From Camillea tinctor (lineage: Eukaryota; Ascomycota; Sordariomycetes; Xylariales; Xylariaceae): a stretch of 64,000 nt of DNA. This document shows, piece by piece, positions 1 to 13,756 of this stretch; the first letter of the stretch is position 1, and each line of letters begins with the position of its first letter. The position numbers and the translations under genes are program-made. The notes below the pieces were generated by a model, which was not told where the DNA came from, did no database searches, and saw only the letters and a list, made by a program, of their open reading frames with translations. The stretch covers positions 1-64,000 of the forward strand of contig MU394153.1 of NCBI GenBank assembly GCA_022578605.1. The letters are read 5' to 3'.

Positions 1-1744
1 GATTTAAAATCGTTTTAATTTTTAAGATATTCTTCAATTTTTTAATTTTAAATATAAATATACGTTTAAAAACTTTTAATTTATTGTTAATATTTTGCTT
101 TTTTTCGATATTTTATATTATATTATAAATAGCATTTATTAATAGCATTTTTGTTTAAAAACATAATTTTTTTATAGTATAAATAATGTTTGTTTTAATA
201 TTGTTTAAAATAAAGTTTATAGCAAAAGTTATAATTATAAATATAATAAAAAACTATATATTAAGCTTTATTATTTTTAATTAATTTATTATATTAAATA
301 TATTTGTTTTTTTTGTAAAAAATATTTTAATAACTGTTATAATAGTAAAATATAAGTTAATTTTGCAGTTAAAGTTAAAGCTTTTATATATTTAATTTAT
401 AATGCAATAAAATAACTACTATTTATGTATTTTTAAATAAATTTTATTTTAATATTTTTATTAATAGTTTAATTTTTATTAATACTGTTTTTAACAATTA
501 TAAATAATAAAGTAATTAAATTAATTATTGCACTAATGGCTAATTTATAATAAGCTTTAAATATAAAGCTTTTATTATTTAATAAAAATATATAATAAAT
601 TAATATTATAGCTATTTATTTAAAAAATAATGTAATTTTTTAAGTTAAAATTACTTTTTAATTATATAGTTAAAATTTAAACTTAACTTTAAATAATATT
701 TACTATTTGTTTAAAATATTAAATATTACAACGCTTTTTAAATAAAAAATATTTACTTTATAAAGCTTTAAAAAATTATTTTTTAAAAGTACGTTAAACT
801 TAAAGTTATTTTTTAAAACTTATTTTTATTTAACAAGTTTTATTAAAATTCTTTTACTATTTTTTTTCGTTTTAAGCATATATAATATAAAAGTTACTTA
901 CTTAAAACAATAAACTTTTTTTTTTTTTTATTTTTAACTTTTTTTAACGTTTTTTTACAATATAATTAAAAGTATTTAAAAAAGATTTTTTAATTAAAGT
1001 TTATTTTATATTAAAATTTAAATAAATTTCAAAGTTTTTAAAATTTAATACTGCTTAAACTTTTACGCATAAGTATATATAGCTAAAAAGTAAAGATTTT
1101 TTTAAGCTTTTTATAAAAAAAGCCTTTTTAATTTTTCAAAAAACTTTTTTTATTACGTTATAAGCTTACTTAAAATTTTTTATTTTTATATTAAACTTAA
1201 TTTTGTTTAAATTAATGTTTTAAGCTTTATAGCATTTTTTTAAGTATAAAAAAAATTTATTATAAAAAGGTTTAATTTAATAGCAATATTTATATATGCG
1301 TTTTTTAATATTATTTATATTTATTATTTTAATTAATTATATTAAACATTATTATATATATAACTTTTTTTTATTTACTAATTAAAAAGTTTAGTTATAA
1401 TATTTATATTAAATTGTTAATTTATATACTATATAACTTAAGTTAAATAATACGTTAAATAAACTTTTTTTTAAAGTTTTGTTTTTAAAGTTTAACTTAC
1501 TTTTTTTATTTTTTTTTTTATTTACGAAATAAGCATTATTTTTATTTTTTTTGTTTTTTTTTTACTTTTTATCGTTAAACTTTTATTTTTTATTAAAGTA
1601 TTTTTTATTACTTTTACGATTAAATAATTTTAATTTTTAGTTATTTTTATTACGGTTATAATTATAATTATACTTATAATTTTTAAATTAAAAAGATTTT
1701 TTATTATAGTTATTAAAATTTTAATTATTGTTATTTTTAATAGT
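1..1744. repeat. AT-rich RIP-degraded repeat DNA
   Basis: Almost pure A and T with isolated G or C, no reading frame of useful length on either strand, and no intact gene. The composition matches the insides of the two LTR elements in this window, so I read it as repeat DNA destroyed by RIP. No family can be recognised. The block runs off the left edge of the window. Confidence 0.75.
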
Positions 1745-1902
1745 TGCATAATAAAAATAAAAAATCACCATATACCCCGCATATAAATAAATTGCGCTTT
1801 TTTATGTAACCTTAATTAAATAGTTCCTTTTTTAAATATAAATATACAACCGTTTTTTATACTTATTATTTTTATTTTTTTTAATATATATACTTATTAA
1901 TA
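1745..1902. repeat. Left LTR of the 6.3-kb element
   Basis: 158 bp, starting TGCATAATAA, aligned without gaps to 7913-8070. All differences are C/T or G/A, in both directions, so each LTR kept some bases the other lost. The original right terminus CAACA has decayed here to AATA. Confidence 0.8.
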
Positions 1903-4900
1903 TTAATTAGTATTATTAAATATATAATAACATAAATTTGCAAAGTAAAAATTCTTTTAAATATTTTATATTTTTATTTAAAAGCATAGTAATTTAAAGT
2001 AAATATAAAAAATTACTATTAATATTTTATATTTTTATTTAAAAGCATAACGGGATAAAATATAATAATAATAATATTAGCATTTTTTTTTTTATATTAA
2101 ATAAATAAGTTTTTTAAATATTTTATTTTGTAACATATAACTTATATTTTCTTTTTTTTTAAAAACAACGATTTATATTACTTTTATTTTTAGCACTATT
2201 ACTATTTATAATATTAAGTAATAGTTAACTAGGTTTTTTAACTTAAAAAACTTAATAATAACAACAACAGTTTTAAAAAAAATAATAAGGACTTATTAAA
2301 AATAATAATATTGTAGCTTTAGAAAATTTAAACTAATTATAAAAACTCGTAATACTGTTACTTATAGTAAATTAAAGCGTTTTTTAAGCATTTAATTTTT
2401 AAATATTAAAATAAGAAATTTTTAATTATATAATTAGTACTTTACAACAAAAAGCAATATAAGCGTTAATTTTTATATAAAATATTAAAAATAACAATTT
2501 TTGTTTAATAGCTTTTATATTTAAAAAAGCGTTAATAAAATATTAAAAATGCTTTAAAAAGTTTAAATAATATAATTTTAAGCAAATGCTATAATAACTT
2601 TAATTTACACTTTATATAGCTATAATAAAATAAGGTATTTACGTTTATAAAGTTAATAAAAATTACGCAGTATATTTTAACGCATTAATAAAATGAAAAA
2701 TTTTATTAATATTACTTTAATATAAAAAAAACTTACATAAAGCTAAAAAAAAGTGGCTTTATTAGTTAGCATAAAAAACAATTATTTTTAAGTTATTTAA
2801 AAAAAAAAAAAAATAGCCTTATAATTTTCCTTTTTTTTTTTAACTTTATTATACAGTATATTTTAATTTAAAAACTTTAATATACAATTTTAAATTAACA
2901 TTTTAAACTTTTATAAAAATAATTACGTTAAACTACTTATTATTAATAAAAAAATAAAATTATAACTTTAAAACAATTAATTTATTAATAATAATTTTTT
3001 TATTTAACTTTTAATATTAAGCGTAATAAACTTTAAAACTATTAAATAGTTGCATTGTTTGCAACTTTTTTGCAATATACATAGCAATGTTATTTATGCT
3101 ATTAAACTTTTTAACTTTGCTATTTAAGTACATTTTTTTTATTTTCTTTTTTTTACCTTTTTAAATAACTATAAAACTAAGCAATATAAGTTATGTAAAG
3201 TATTTTTTATATTAAAAAAACTTTAATATAAGTAATAATTTTTTTTTCTTTTTTTTTTAAAAATATATTAAAAAATATATTTTTAAATATAATTTCGTTT
3301 ATAATATTAAAGTGCTATATTAACAAACCGCGCTTTTTTAATATTTTTTTTTCGTATTTGCGCTTTATTAAACCTTGAAATATTTATAACTATATTTACT
3401 TATAAAAAGTAACTAAAGCTAAAAAAACGCCGCACTTTTAAATATATAGCTATTATACTTATATGTTTTTTTAAAATAAAAATATTTTTAAAGTTTTTTA
3501 TATTAACTACTTTTTTTAAACTATTTAAATAAAAAGTAAAGGTTTATATAAAACTTTAAAAATTACGATTTTTTTTTTTTAATAAGTTAACTGCTTATTT
3601 TTAAAAGTAATAAACATAAGCAAGCGTATATATTAATTAAAAATTAAAAAAAACAATTTTATTACATAATTTCTTTAAAAAAGGTTGCAAATAACATATA
3701 CTTTTTTATAATCGTTAAGCAATTTAAAAAAGTATGAAATAAAGAAAATAACTACATAAAAAAACTGTATAATATTTTTAAAAATAAATTTAAGTTCTTT
3801 TTAAATATATATTATATAATTAAAATTTAATAAAGCTAATTTTATGCCGTATTTTTAATAATTTTAACAAGTTAAGCAATAATGTATTTTTTTTATAATA
3901 TATTAAAATATTAATATTTTATTAATATATACTTCGTAATAAAGCGCTACTTTAATATAAAATAAAATAAGGTTTAATACTATTATAATTAAATAATAAT
4001 TACATTTTTTAGCATAAAAGCAAAAAAAGCTAATAAAAATAAAATTAATTTAAAAATACTTTAAATTATGCTAAATAAACTATTTTTTTGCTAAAAAGCA
4101 TTAAAATTAAAGTTTTAAAAAGAGTAGCAATTAATTATAACTATATATTAAGTATACTGCAACGTTTTTTAACTATAATATATACTTTTTAAGCTAATAT
4201 ACTAATTTAAAAACTTAACTAACAAACTTAAAGCATTTATTAATATTTATAAAAATATTAAAAGTATTTATTAATACTTTATAATTAAAAAAAGCAATAA
4301 TAATAATAATAATAAAACTTATTAATTTTATGTTAACTATAAATATTATTACAATAATAAAAGTAGTAAGTACTATTTTAAATAATAAATAAAAACATAA
4401 AAGCGCAAATATTAAATATATAAAAAAAAAAGGTGTTAATTAATTAAGTATTTTAAATAAAAGCAAAAAAATGCAAAGTTATAATAAAAAGACTAAAAAA
4501 AGTAAAGTAAGAAAAATTATATAACATTTTTAACGAATTATAAAAAAATTAAAAATGCAACTTTAAAATTTAAAACTAAAAAATAAAATGTATATAAATA
4601 AGATATATAAAAAAATAAACAATATATAATAGCAACTTATTTATATAATTAAACATTTTAATATTAAATTAAATTAATTTACTAAGTAATAAACTTAATA
4701 ATTAATATTTTTAATATTAATATTATTTTTATTTTTAACTAATATGTAAAAATTGTATTTTAAGGCATTATGCTTAATATAAAAGCAATAAAGATATTTA
4801 TAGCTAAAAAAAAATAATATTAAGCTTTAATTAATAAGCACTTTAATAAACATTTAAAAATAAATAGTAATTAAGTAAATAAAATAAATATTTATTTTAA

Positions 4901-7900
4901 AAATAAAAAACTAATAAAATCGTTAAGCACAATAATAATAAATACTTTATTTAGCTATATAAACTTTTATATTATAAAAACAAATACGCTATTTTTATTA
5001 TGCTTTAAAAACATAAATTGCTTAAAAGTATATTTTAATAATATTATTAACTAATTAATATGTAAAAATAAAGTAATTATAAGTATTATTTATAAATAAA
5101 AACACTTATAGTTTTAATTAAATAAAGCAATATATTTTATAAAAATAAAGCTTTGTTATATTTATATTTAATTTAGTTATTTATTTATAAATAAATTATA
5201 TAATTTTTTAAACAAAGTAAGCTATAAGGTTAATATTAAAAACATTAAAAAAATTAATAAATTTTGTTATTATTGCTAAATTAAAAGTAAAGCATTTTAA
5301 AAATTTAAATTTAATTTTAAAAACTTTAAAATAAACTTTAACTATAAAGTTATTATTAATATTATATATTTTAATAAAAAACTAGTTTTATATATTATTA
5401 ATGTAATAATTAATTTTTAAATAGCTTAATTTTTAAAAACTATTTTTATAAAAGAAACGTAAAAAGCCTTTAAAAAATATTAAATTAATACTTACTTTAA
5501 CTTATTAAACGTTATTATATATAATATTAAAATTAATTTTAATAGTATTAAATTTTAAAATAAAGTTTAATTTATAAAAGTTATATATAAATAAGTATTA
5601 ATAAAAACGCATTAGTTTATTAAAAAAGTTAAAAAATATTATAAGCTTATTTAAAAAGCATATAAAATTATTTTAAAAAAAATATAAAGCTTTAAAATAT
5701 TTTAACTATAAATAGTAGTTAAAGCTATTAATAATATAATAAACTTTAATAATTTAGTTTTTATACTTTTAATTTTTAAAACATATTTAAAAATTAACAT
5801 AAACTTACTTTTAATACTTTTATAGTTATAAAAAGCAATTGCGGTTTAAAAAGCAATAATAAAAATTAAAAAAATTAAAGCATAAAAGTTAATAAAAAAT
5901 GTTATAAATACTTAAAATAACCTTAATATATAAAAAACTTTATTAAAATTATTACTTTTAAATAGTAACGTTTTAATTTACAAAAAAAAAAGCAAATAAA
6001 AAAAACCTTATAAAGTTTTAATAATTATAAATAAAAAAGTAATTATAGCGTTTAATGCGTTAAATAAAACTTTTACGTTTAAAAGCTTATATATTAAGCT
6101 ATATATTTAACTTAAAAAAAATTTAAAACTTTTATAAAACTTAATAATTAAATTACTTAAATAATAGTTTAACTTTAAAAACTATAAAATAATTTTTAAA
6201 AAAAAATTAAATATTATGCATATTTAAAACGCTATTTATATAAATATAAAAAAAAAAAAAAACTTAACTTTAATATTTAAACTTTAATTTAAAAAAAAAA
6301 TTATAACTTTTAAAAAATTATATAAAGCATTAAACTTTATAAAGCTAAATATATTGTTTATAAATAGCATTTTATAACTTATTATATATAATAAAACGGT
6401 TTATTAAAATGCTACGGTATTTAAATTACAAATAATTTAAGAAATTAAAAAAAAAACATAATTACTTTATATAAAAAGTTTAAACTAGTAATATAAAAGT
6501 ATAAAAACTTAAATAAAAAATTTATTATAATATATATTTTAACTATTTAAAAGGTAAGTTAAAAGTTAATAATAGCTTTAACATTAATGTTTTAATAATA
6601 AAGTATAAAAATTATAATTTGCAATATTATAATAATATATACATAATTAAAAACTTTAATATAACATATAATTTTTATATACTTATTATTGAAATTAAAA
6701 AATAAATATTTTAAAAAAACGCTACTATATGTTATAAAACTATTGTATAAACTTGTAAAATTAAGTATATATTAGTTTAAAACATATTTAAAATATTATT
6801 AATATAAATTAAGTATAAAACCGTTAGTTTTTAACTTTTACTTATTAATTATAAAAAAAAAACAACTTTTTAAAATAATAAGTTTATAAACTAATAACAC
6901 GCTAAATATTAATATTTTAAAATTTTTAAAAAAAAAAATAAAGCATTAATTAAAGCTAATATTAAAGTATGCCTTTAAAAAATATTAAAAAATAAAATAA
7001 TTAAAAACTTTAACAAATTGCGCTTAATAATTTACAAAAAAAAGTACAGTATTTTAATTAAATAAAAAAGTTAAGCTAAAAAATTAAAATTATTAAACTT
7101 TAAAGCCTTTAATATAATTAAAAAATATATAAAGTAAAAAGCTTAAAAAGCTTATATTTTTTCTATTTATTAATTAAAAACAGCTTTTAATTACTTAATA
7201 ACTACGCAATATATAAAACTTAATATTAAAAAAATTAAAGTTTTAAATATTTAAATTTAATAATAAATAGTTAATAAAAAGCGTAATTTTAACTTTATTT
7301 TTTTAACTTAAAAAACCTTTGCTTATATATATTTATAAATAGTTTATTTGCTAATAATAAAAACATAAGTTTATAAATTAAGTACTTTATTGTATTAAAA
7401 AATAAAAAACTTATAACACAAAATAATAAGCTAAAAATTATAAATAATATAATTTATTAGTTTTTTATTAAGTATAAGCAAGTAATACGTAGTATATTTA
7501 TAAATAAAATTTATAAAATAGTTTAAAAGTTTAATGTTAAATATGTAATACATTAAACACTTAATATAATTATAAACCGTATATTTTATTTAAAAATCTT
7601 TTTAATACTTTATATTAACTTATTTTTTTTATATTAATACTTCGTGCAAATAAAAACTACTAATAAAAAAAAACTTATAATTAACTTAATAGCTTTATAG
7701 CAGTTATATAAAAATTAAAAAATCGATAATATTTAATAAATTTATAAAAGTTATAACTTAATAAATGCAATAATAAAAGCAATACTTAATAAAGCAATAA
7801 AAACGTTAATTAAAAGGAATTAAATTGTAATTAAATTAAAAAAATAAGTTAAATAAAAATAGTATAATAAGTTTGCAATTTTTTCGCGAAAAAAAATAAA

Positions 7901-7912
7901 GTAAGTAATAAT

Positions 7913-8070
7913 TGCATAATAAAGATAAAAAGTTACTATATACCTCGCATATAAATAAGTTACGCTTTTTTACGCAACCTTAATTAAATAGTTCCTTTTT
8001 TAAACATAAATATATAACTGTTTTTTACACTTATTATTTTTATCTTTTTTAGTACATACACCTACCAACA
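7913..8070. repeat. Right LTR of the 6.3-kb element
   Basis: 158 bp, starting TGCATAATAAAG and ending CCTACCAACA, so it keeps the canonical TG..CA ends. It is the partner of 1745-1902 and the better preserved copy at its 3' end. Confidence 0.8.
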
Positions 8071-8380
8071 ATTTTTTTATAGCTTTTTTTTTATTAAATG
8101 TAAGTATTTATTAATAATAGCGGCTAATATAAAAAGTTTTGCATTAAATACTTTTTATATGTATTTTAATAATATTTTTAATTTAAAAAGTTTTAAAAAA
8201 ATTATTTAATATAAAAGTTTATATTAAACTATATAAAAATTATAACTTTATATTAGTTTAAGTTATTTTTATTTAAAATCTTTATACTTTTAACATATTA
8301 AAGTTTTTTTTAAATAAATATTATTAATTAAAACTTATTAAAAATAATGTTTTTAAGTTTTAAAACTATATTATTAAATT
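8071..8380. repeat. AT-rich RIP-degraded DNA left of the Fot insertion
   Basis: Same composition as the rest of the left block, and it continues beyond the DNA transposon at 10619. No gene or repeat boundary is visible in it. Confidence 0.65.
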
Positions 8381-8382
8381 TA

Positions 8383-8438
8383 CCATCTACCCCCACCATC
8401 CGAACCACCCCACCTGGCGAACACGCAAAATAGCCCAA
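8383..8438 (+). repeat. Left terminal inverted repeat of the Fot element
   Basis: Begins CCATCTACCCCCACC and ends at GCCCAA; its reverse complement is identical to 10561-10616. TA at 8381-8382 is the target duplication. Confidence 0.95.
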
Positions 8439-8691
8439 TATACCCTTATTTAATATAACTTCACTTACACCGTTTGGGATCATTTTTGAAGTTATTTTGA
8501 ATTGAAATAAATGAATAGATAGCTGTGCCTCTGTAGATTACATCGTAATTTTTCCTTGCTTTTTTGCGCAAAGATCAGCTTGGTATCTGAGCGCAAAGAT
8601 GACGCGTTTTTATTTTATTTTAATTTCTTTTGTTTTTTTCCACCTCCTTATTGTTTTTCTCTTTTCTTAACAACTACAACACCAAATTACA

Positions 8692-10474
8692 ATGTCTTTT
8701 TACAAGGAGAAGCTTATTGAGAGGGCTATCATTGAAGTCACTCAGAATGGAATTTTATTAAGAAAAGCGGCCGTAATGATGGGAATACCTCGATCGACCT
8801 TGATTTATCGTATGAACGGACGACCAGCCTTGCAAGACCGGACTATGAGCACACGGCTTAGTAAACAACAAGAAGAAAAGCTCGTGAACTGGATCCTTCG
8901 TTAGGAATCCCTTGGTTTCGCTTCTGGCTACTTAGTGGTTTGCCAAATCGCTCAGGAGCTTGCAAAACAGAGGGGAGATTTACGCACCCTTAGCCATAAT
9001 TGGGTGACTCGATTTATCTAGCGAAATCCACGTATAAAGACCAAAATAGGGAGAAAAGTTGAAGCCACGAGATTCGATTTCTTTACTCTTAAAGCCATAA
9101 ACTGGTATTTTGACATACGGGAGAAAAAATACGGATGGATTAAGCCACATCTGACCTTTAACGTGGATGAGGGAGGTTTAATGTTTAGCCACGGTTTTTC
9201 TCCCTTTTTTTTTTAATAATAAGATCTAAATACTAATAATAAACACCAGAATCGGATTATTTAGTAATAGGGTCTACAAAAACCAAAGATTTATGGGTAA
9301 AAGCATCTTAAGAGCGCTCCTGGACCTCTTTTATCGAATGCGCCAGCGCAACTGGCAAGGTTTTGGATCTAGGAATCATTTTTAAGGGAAAAGACCTTTA
9401 GACATCGTGGTTTGAAGAGTTATTTAAAAAGACAGCTAATTGGTGGTTTATATGTTCCTCAAATGGCTGGACGTCGAATGAAATTGCAGTGGAATGGCTG
9501 GAGAAGGTTTTCATATCCCAAACCCAGGAGCTCCTCTCACACTTCGACGAAGCACGGCTTTTAATCCTCGATGGACACTTAAGCCATACCTCCGTAGGTA
9601 GATTTTTCAATTATCTACGTCCGAGTGGTGTTTTTATATTTTTCCCATTTTTTTTCATTTTATAATTGCGGAGTGTGGTGGTCGCTAATGGGTGCAGTAT
9701 AAGTTTATGTCTAAATGTTTCCATAACAACATTTACTTGTGTTTTTTGCCAGCACACACATCGCACGGCCTTCAACCTCTCGATAATGGTCCATTTAACT
9801 CCCTAAAGCATTACTTTCGCTTATATTTCTCCAAACTGGCCTCTCAAACTGATGCTACGCCTGTCGATAAGTTGAATTTTATTAAGATCTATTTTATGGC
9901 TAGAACATCCGCTTTTACAGTAAGAAACATACAAGCTGGATTTAGAGTTACTGGTAACTGGCCTATTGATAGAAACAAACCTTTCCGCCATAAGGAATGT
10001 AATCCAGATCGTGAAAAGCGAGGAGAGGGATCTACGCCAGTAAAAAAACCAAATCTCTCTTTAACACCAATTGCTGGCTACCAGGTGAGAGATATGGGCA
10101 GATTTCGCACTCCATTTGCGAGACTAGCCCTCGAAATGGCTGCTAGAGCCGTCGATAAACAACAACTTCAGTTGTTGTTTATAAAAAGGGAAAATAACGC
10201 TTTAAGGGAAGAACTAGAGCGCCGACGTGCTAAACGCCGCAGAAAGATCCCTAATCCAAATTCAACGTTTATGAAGCTTATGGAAATAGAGAAGGCATCT
10301 GGAGGTCTCACAAAGGGTGAATTTGAGGGTTTAGGGGCCGTAGATGGTGTGGAATCTGATGTTGAATCCGAGGGGTCTGAAAGTGAGGAGGATGGTAATG
10401 AGGACCCAGTTCCATCCCCAAAACACACACGGTCGGGCAGGGTTATTAAGGTTCCAAGTAGGTACGCAGAATAA
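8692..10474 (+). pseudogene. Fot/pogo-family transposase, inactivated by stop codons
   Basis: The N-terminal part starts at ATG 8692 and reads as a Psq-type helix-turn-helix. The DDE_1 catalytic core follows, with first aspartate in FNVDEGG, second in LLILDGHLSHTS and third in HTSHGLQPLDNG. Two introns are likely: 9194-9249 (branch CTAAT, acceptor CAG) and 9630-9697. Splicing them out rejoins the family-like stretches. Four in-frame stops remain: 8902, 9019, 9309 and one near 9400. Three of them stand where glutamine is expected (CAG or CAA to TAG or TAA), the classical RIP change at CpA. The C-terminal part (9698-10474) is open, with a basic segment and an acidic serine-rich tail. It cannot make a full transposase. 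Confidence 0.9.
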
Positions 10475-10560
10475 CTAAGGAAATGGCTTTCTAATGATGT
10501 ATTTATTTATTTTTTGCTAATTTAATTGGACTATCTATGGTGTGTTGAAATGTATGAGTT

Positions 10561-10616
10561 TTGGGCTATTTTGCGTGTTCGCCAGGTGGGGTGGTTCGGA
10601 TGGTGGGGGTAGATGG
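10561..10616 (-). repeat. Right terminal inverted repeat of the Fot element
   Basis: 56 of 56 bases match the reverse complement of 8383-8438. TA at 10617-10618 is the second copy of the target duplication. Confidence 0.95.
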
Positions 10617-10618
10617 TA

Positions 10619-13600
10619 AACGTTGTTTTTTTATTAAAGCTATATTTAATTTAAATATATTAATTTTGTAGTTTATTATTTAAAAGCGGTTTTAATAAAT
10701 AAAGTTTAAAATATAAATATAATTTATTAAGCGTTTTTAAAAGCGTTTTTTTTATTTTTAAAGTAAAATTAAATTTATTAATTATAAATTATTATATTAA
10801 TAAAAACATTGTTTTTATTTTTAATAATTATTTTTATGTTATTTAAGTTATTTATATTTAAATTAAAAATATTTAGTTTATTATGCTTAATTTTTTGTAA
10901 AAAATTGTTTTATAACGTATTTTGCAAATTTTAAATATTAAGCGTTTAGTTTTTAATACGTTTTAAAGTATTATATAGTTTATTTTGTAAAAAGTTTTTT
11001 AAAGGTTTTTTTAAGCTATTATTACTTAAATCGTTTAAATTATTAAAGTAGCTTTTAATAGCTTTAACTTAAAATTAAATAATAATTAAAACTTACTATA
11101 AAAGTTATTAAAAAATTTTTATAATGTTTAAACTTTATAATATAGTTATGTTATTTTAAGTTTTATAATAAAAACGTGCAATGTAAAATATATAATACAT
11201 TAAAATATTGCAAGTTATTTAATTATATAAAGTATTTAAGTAAAAATTTTAAATATATTTTAAGTTTTTTGCAAAACTAGTTAATATATAAGTTTTATAA
11301 AAGTAAAAGTTATTTTTAATTAATTTTAATAGTAATTTTTTAATAATGCTTTTAAATTTTATAAATTATTTAAATGTTGCTATAAATTATTAACTTATAA
11401 TAGTTATAGTAAAGTATTTTTTATGCGTAATAAATATATTAAATTTATTTATAACTAATAATTTAAAGCTTTTATTTAGTTTAAAGCTTTAACTTAATTT
11501 AATGCGTTATTTTAAAAATTTAAAAAAATTATTAAACTATTTTAAGCTAATAACTGTTTAAATAAAACTTATAATTTAAATTTTTTTATTATATTATTTA
11601 TATAGTTTTTTATGTTATTTTTTAAATTATTATATATTATTTTTATTAAGTTTATTTATTTAATTATGTTTTTAACTTATTATTATGCTATTATTTTTTA
11701 TTTATTTTTAAAAAATTAAATTAGCTTATAATAATACTTAACTATTTTATTATTTTTTTTAATGTTTTTAAATATATTTAAATTTTTTAAATTATTTTAA
11801 TTTTTTAATTTAGTAAATAAAGTTTTAAATTTTTATAAAAACTTAATAAATATAGTTTATTTATTATGAAACTAATATATAAAAAACTTTTTTTTTAAAA
11901 ATTTTTAAATTTTTTTAATTTTTTTTATTATTTATGCTTTAATTATTATTTATATTTTAATTATTACTTATTCTTTAATTATTATTTAATATTTACTTTT
12001 TTAACATTTTTATAGTTTGCTTAAAAGTTAAACGTTTTAATTAAAAAAAATTAAGTTAAAAAAAACCAAGTTAAAAAAAACTAAATTAAAAAAAACTAAG
12101 TAATAAGTTTATTTTAAGCTTAATAATTAAATAAAGCTTTATTAAATATAAATTAACTTTAGCCATTTTTAGCGCTTTTAGCGCTTTTTTATAGCAAAAC
12201 TGCGCTATTTATTAATAATAAATGTTAAAAATAATAAATAAAAATAATAAAAATAATAAATTAATAATAAAAATAATAAAATAATAATAAAAATAATAAA
12301 ATAAGTTAATAATAAATAAAAATAATAAAATAAATTATATATAAGTTAAATTTATTATTTTTTTTTAAAAAATAAAGTTTAAAAATTTTAAGTTTTTATA
12401 AGTTAATAAAATATGCATTTTTTACATAATACTAATTTTAAGCAAAAAACTTTAAGTAAAATAAAAAAAAAAATAAAAAAACTATATATAAAATTTTTAA
12501 TTAAAAATTGCAAAAATTTTATATATTTTAAAAATTTAAAGCATTTTGTAAAAAACATGCTAATTAAAATATTATAAACGTTAATGTTAACATAAAACTA
12601 TTAATTTAAATGCAATATTATAAATAAAAGTTCGTTTATTAATTAAAATATTTTTATTAAAATTTACTTTATAGTAATAAATAGTTTTTTTAATTTAAAT
12701 TGTTAATTTTTAGCAAAAAGCGTTAAATTTTGCTTATTTTTAGCAAAAAGCGTTAAATATAGCTAGTTTATTTAAAAAAAAATATTGTTTTTAACTTGCT
12801 TTTTAATTAAAAAAGTTTAGGTTAAAAAGTTTATTTAATAATAATAAAATAAAATTTTTATAATTGCGTTAAAGTTAAACTTATTGCACTATATAATGTA
12901 AAAATGTAACAATATAAGGTAATATTATAAGTATGTAAAAAAATTAAAAAGTACAATATTAAATATGCAGTTGCGCTGCATATTAAATGTTGCTATTTTT
13001 TTATTTTATTTACTAGTGCTAGTATTAGTTTTTATTTTATTTATGTAAAGTGCTATGTATTTTTTAATATATAGTAATTGCATTAACGCTTTATTAAAAA
13101 GCTTAATAAAAAAAATGTTAAAACTTTTTAAAATTTAATAAGTTATTTTATTTATAGCTATAAAACTTTACTTACTTAAAAGTTAAAAAATCCATAATTT
13201 TTTTTATATTTTATTTATTAAACTTTATTGCGTTAATATTTAAATATTGCTTAACTTTAATTAAAGCTAAAAACTATATAGTAAAAAGTATTAAAAACTT
13301 TATAAATGCTTAAAAAAATATTAAATATTTAATTAAATAAAAAAATAACTAATAAAAAAGCATTAAATATAAAAACCTTATAATTACTTTTATAATAAAA
13401 ATGCTAAATAAATTATTTAATAATATTATTAATAAAACTTAAAAATAAGCTTTTAAAAAAAAGCTAATATTATATAAAAACACTACTAAAACTAATTAAT
13501 TAATAAATATAATACTTTATTTCGAACTATTATATTAATTATATAAATAATTAACTTATATAAAAAATAAATACCTTAAGCTAAAATGTATATATATAAA

Positions 13601-13620
13601 TAAAAGCATTATTTTTAACA
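10619..13620. repeat. AT-rich RIP-degraded repeat DNA
   Basis: Continuation of the left block with no usable reading frame. It holds short AT-only tandem arrays: AAT-type microsatellites around 12220-12350, about four copies of a 16-17-bp TTAAAAAAAACTAAG-like unit at 12039-12104, and two copies of a TTTTTAGCAAAAAGCGTTAAAT-like unit around 12712-12758 (unit shown approximately). No LTR pair was found. The boundary to gene-like DNA is sharp at about 13620. Confidence 0.7.
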
Positions 13621-13756
13621 TGAGATTTAAAAAAACTTAAAACCTTAAGACTCCTTAAGACCATAAGAGAATTATTAGTTGAATATGACTCCTTGTTCCA
13701 AGCTATGACCCCTTGTTACAGGTAAGGAGTATAATAGCTAAAGTCCGAATATCAGA

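Larger units (their letters stand above)
1745..8070. mobile_element. RIP-degraded LTR retrotransposon, 6.3 kb
   Basis: Two direct repeats of 158 bp lie 6.2 kb apart (1745-1902 and 7913-8070). The right copy starts TG and ends CA, and the differences I saw between the copies are all transitions. That is the structure of an LTR retrotransposon whose two LTRs were mutated independently by RIP. The interior (1903-7912) is so AT-rich that no gag or pol frame survives, so superfamily and orientation cannot be told. I found no clean target-site duplication: the five bases outside each end do not match. Element identity is well supported by the LTR pair; exact ends are good to a few bases. Confidence 0.8.
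8383..10616 (+). mobile_element. Fot/pogo-like (Tc1-mariner) DNA transposon, 2.2 kb
   Basis: Bounded by perfect 56-bp terminal inverted repeats (8383-8438 and 10561-10616) with TA directly outside both ends, the target duplication of Tc1-mariner elements. Inside is a transposase gene of the pogo/Fot1 type (DDE_1 domain), broken by stop codons. Its base composition is ordinary, whereas the DNA on both sides is RIP-saturated, so it landed in the block after most of the RIP had happened, or was spared. It is about the usual size of Fot elements. Confidence 0.93.

Noticed and set aside
1740..8075. Target-site duplication around the 6.3-kb LTR element
   Set aside because: The flanking five bases (ATAGT and ATTTT) differ by more than RIP-type changes, so no duplication is claimed.
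12220..12350. Regular AT repeats as a possible CRISPR-like array
   Set aside because: They are AAT microsatellites without unique spacers, in eukaryotic repeat DNA.
1..13620. AT-rich block as a centromere
   Set aside because: It contains recognisable transposons and is bounded by genes at 13.7 kb. RIP explains its composition, and length beyond the window is unknown.
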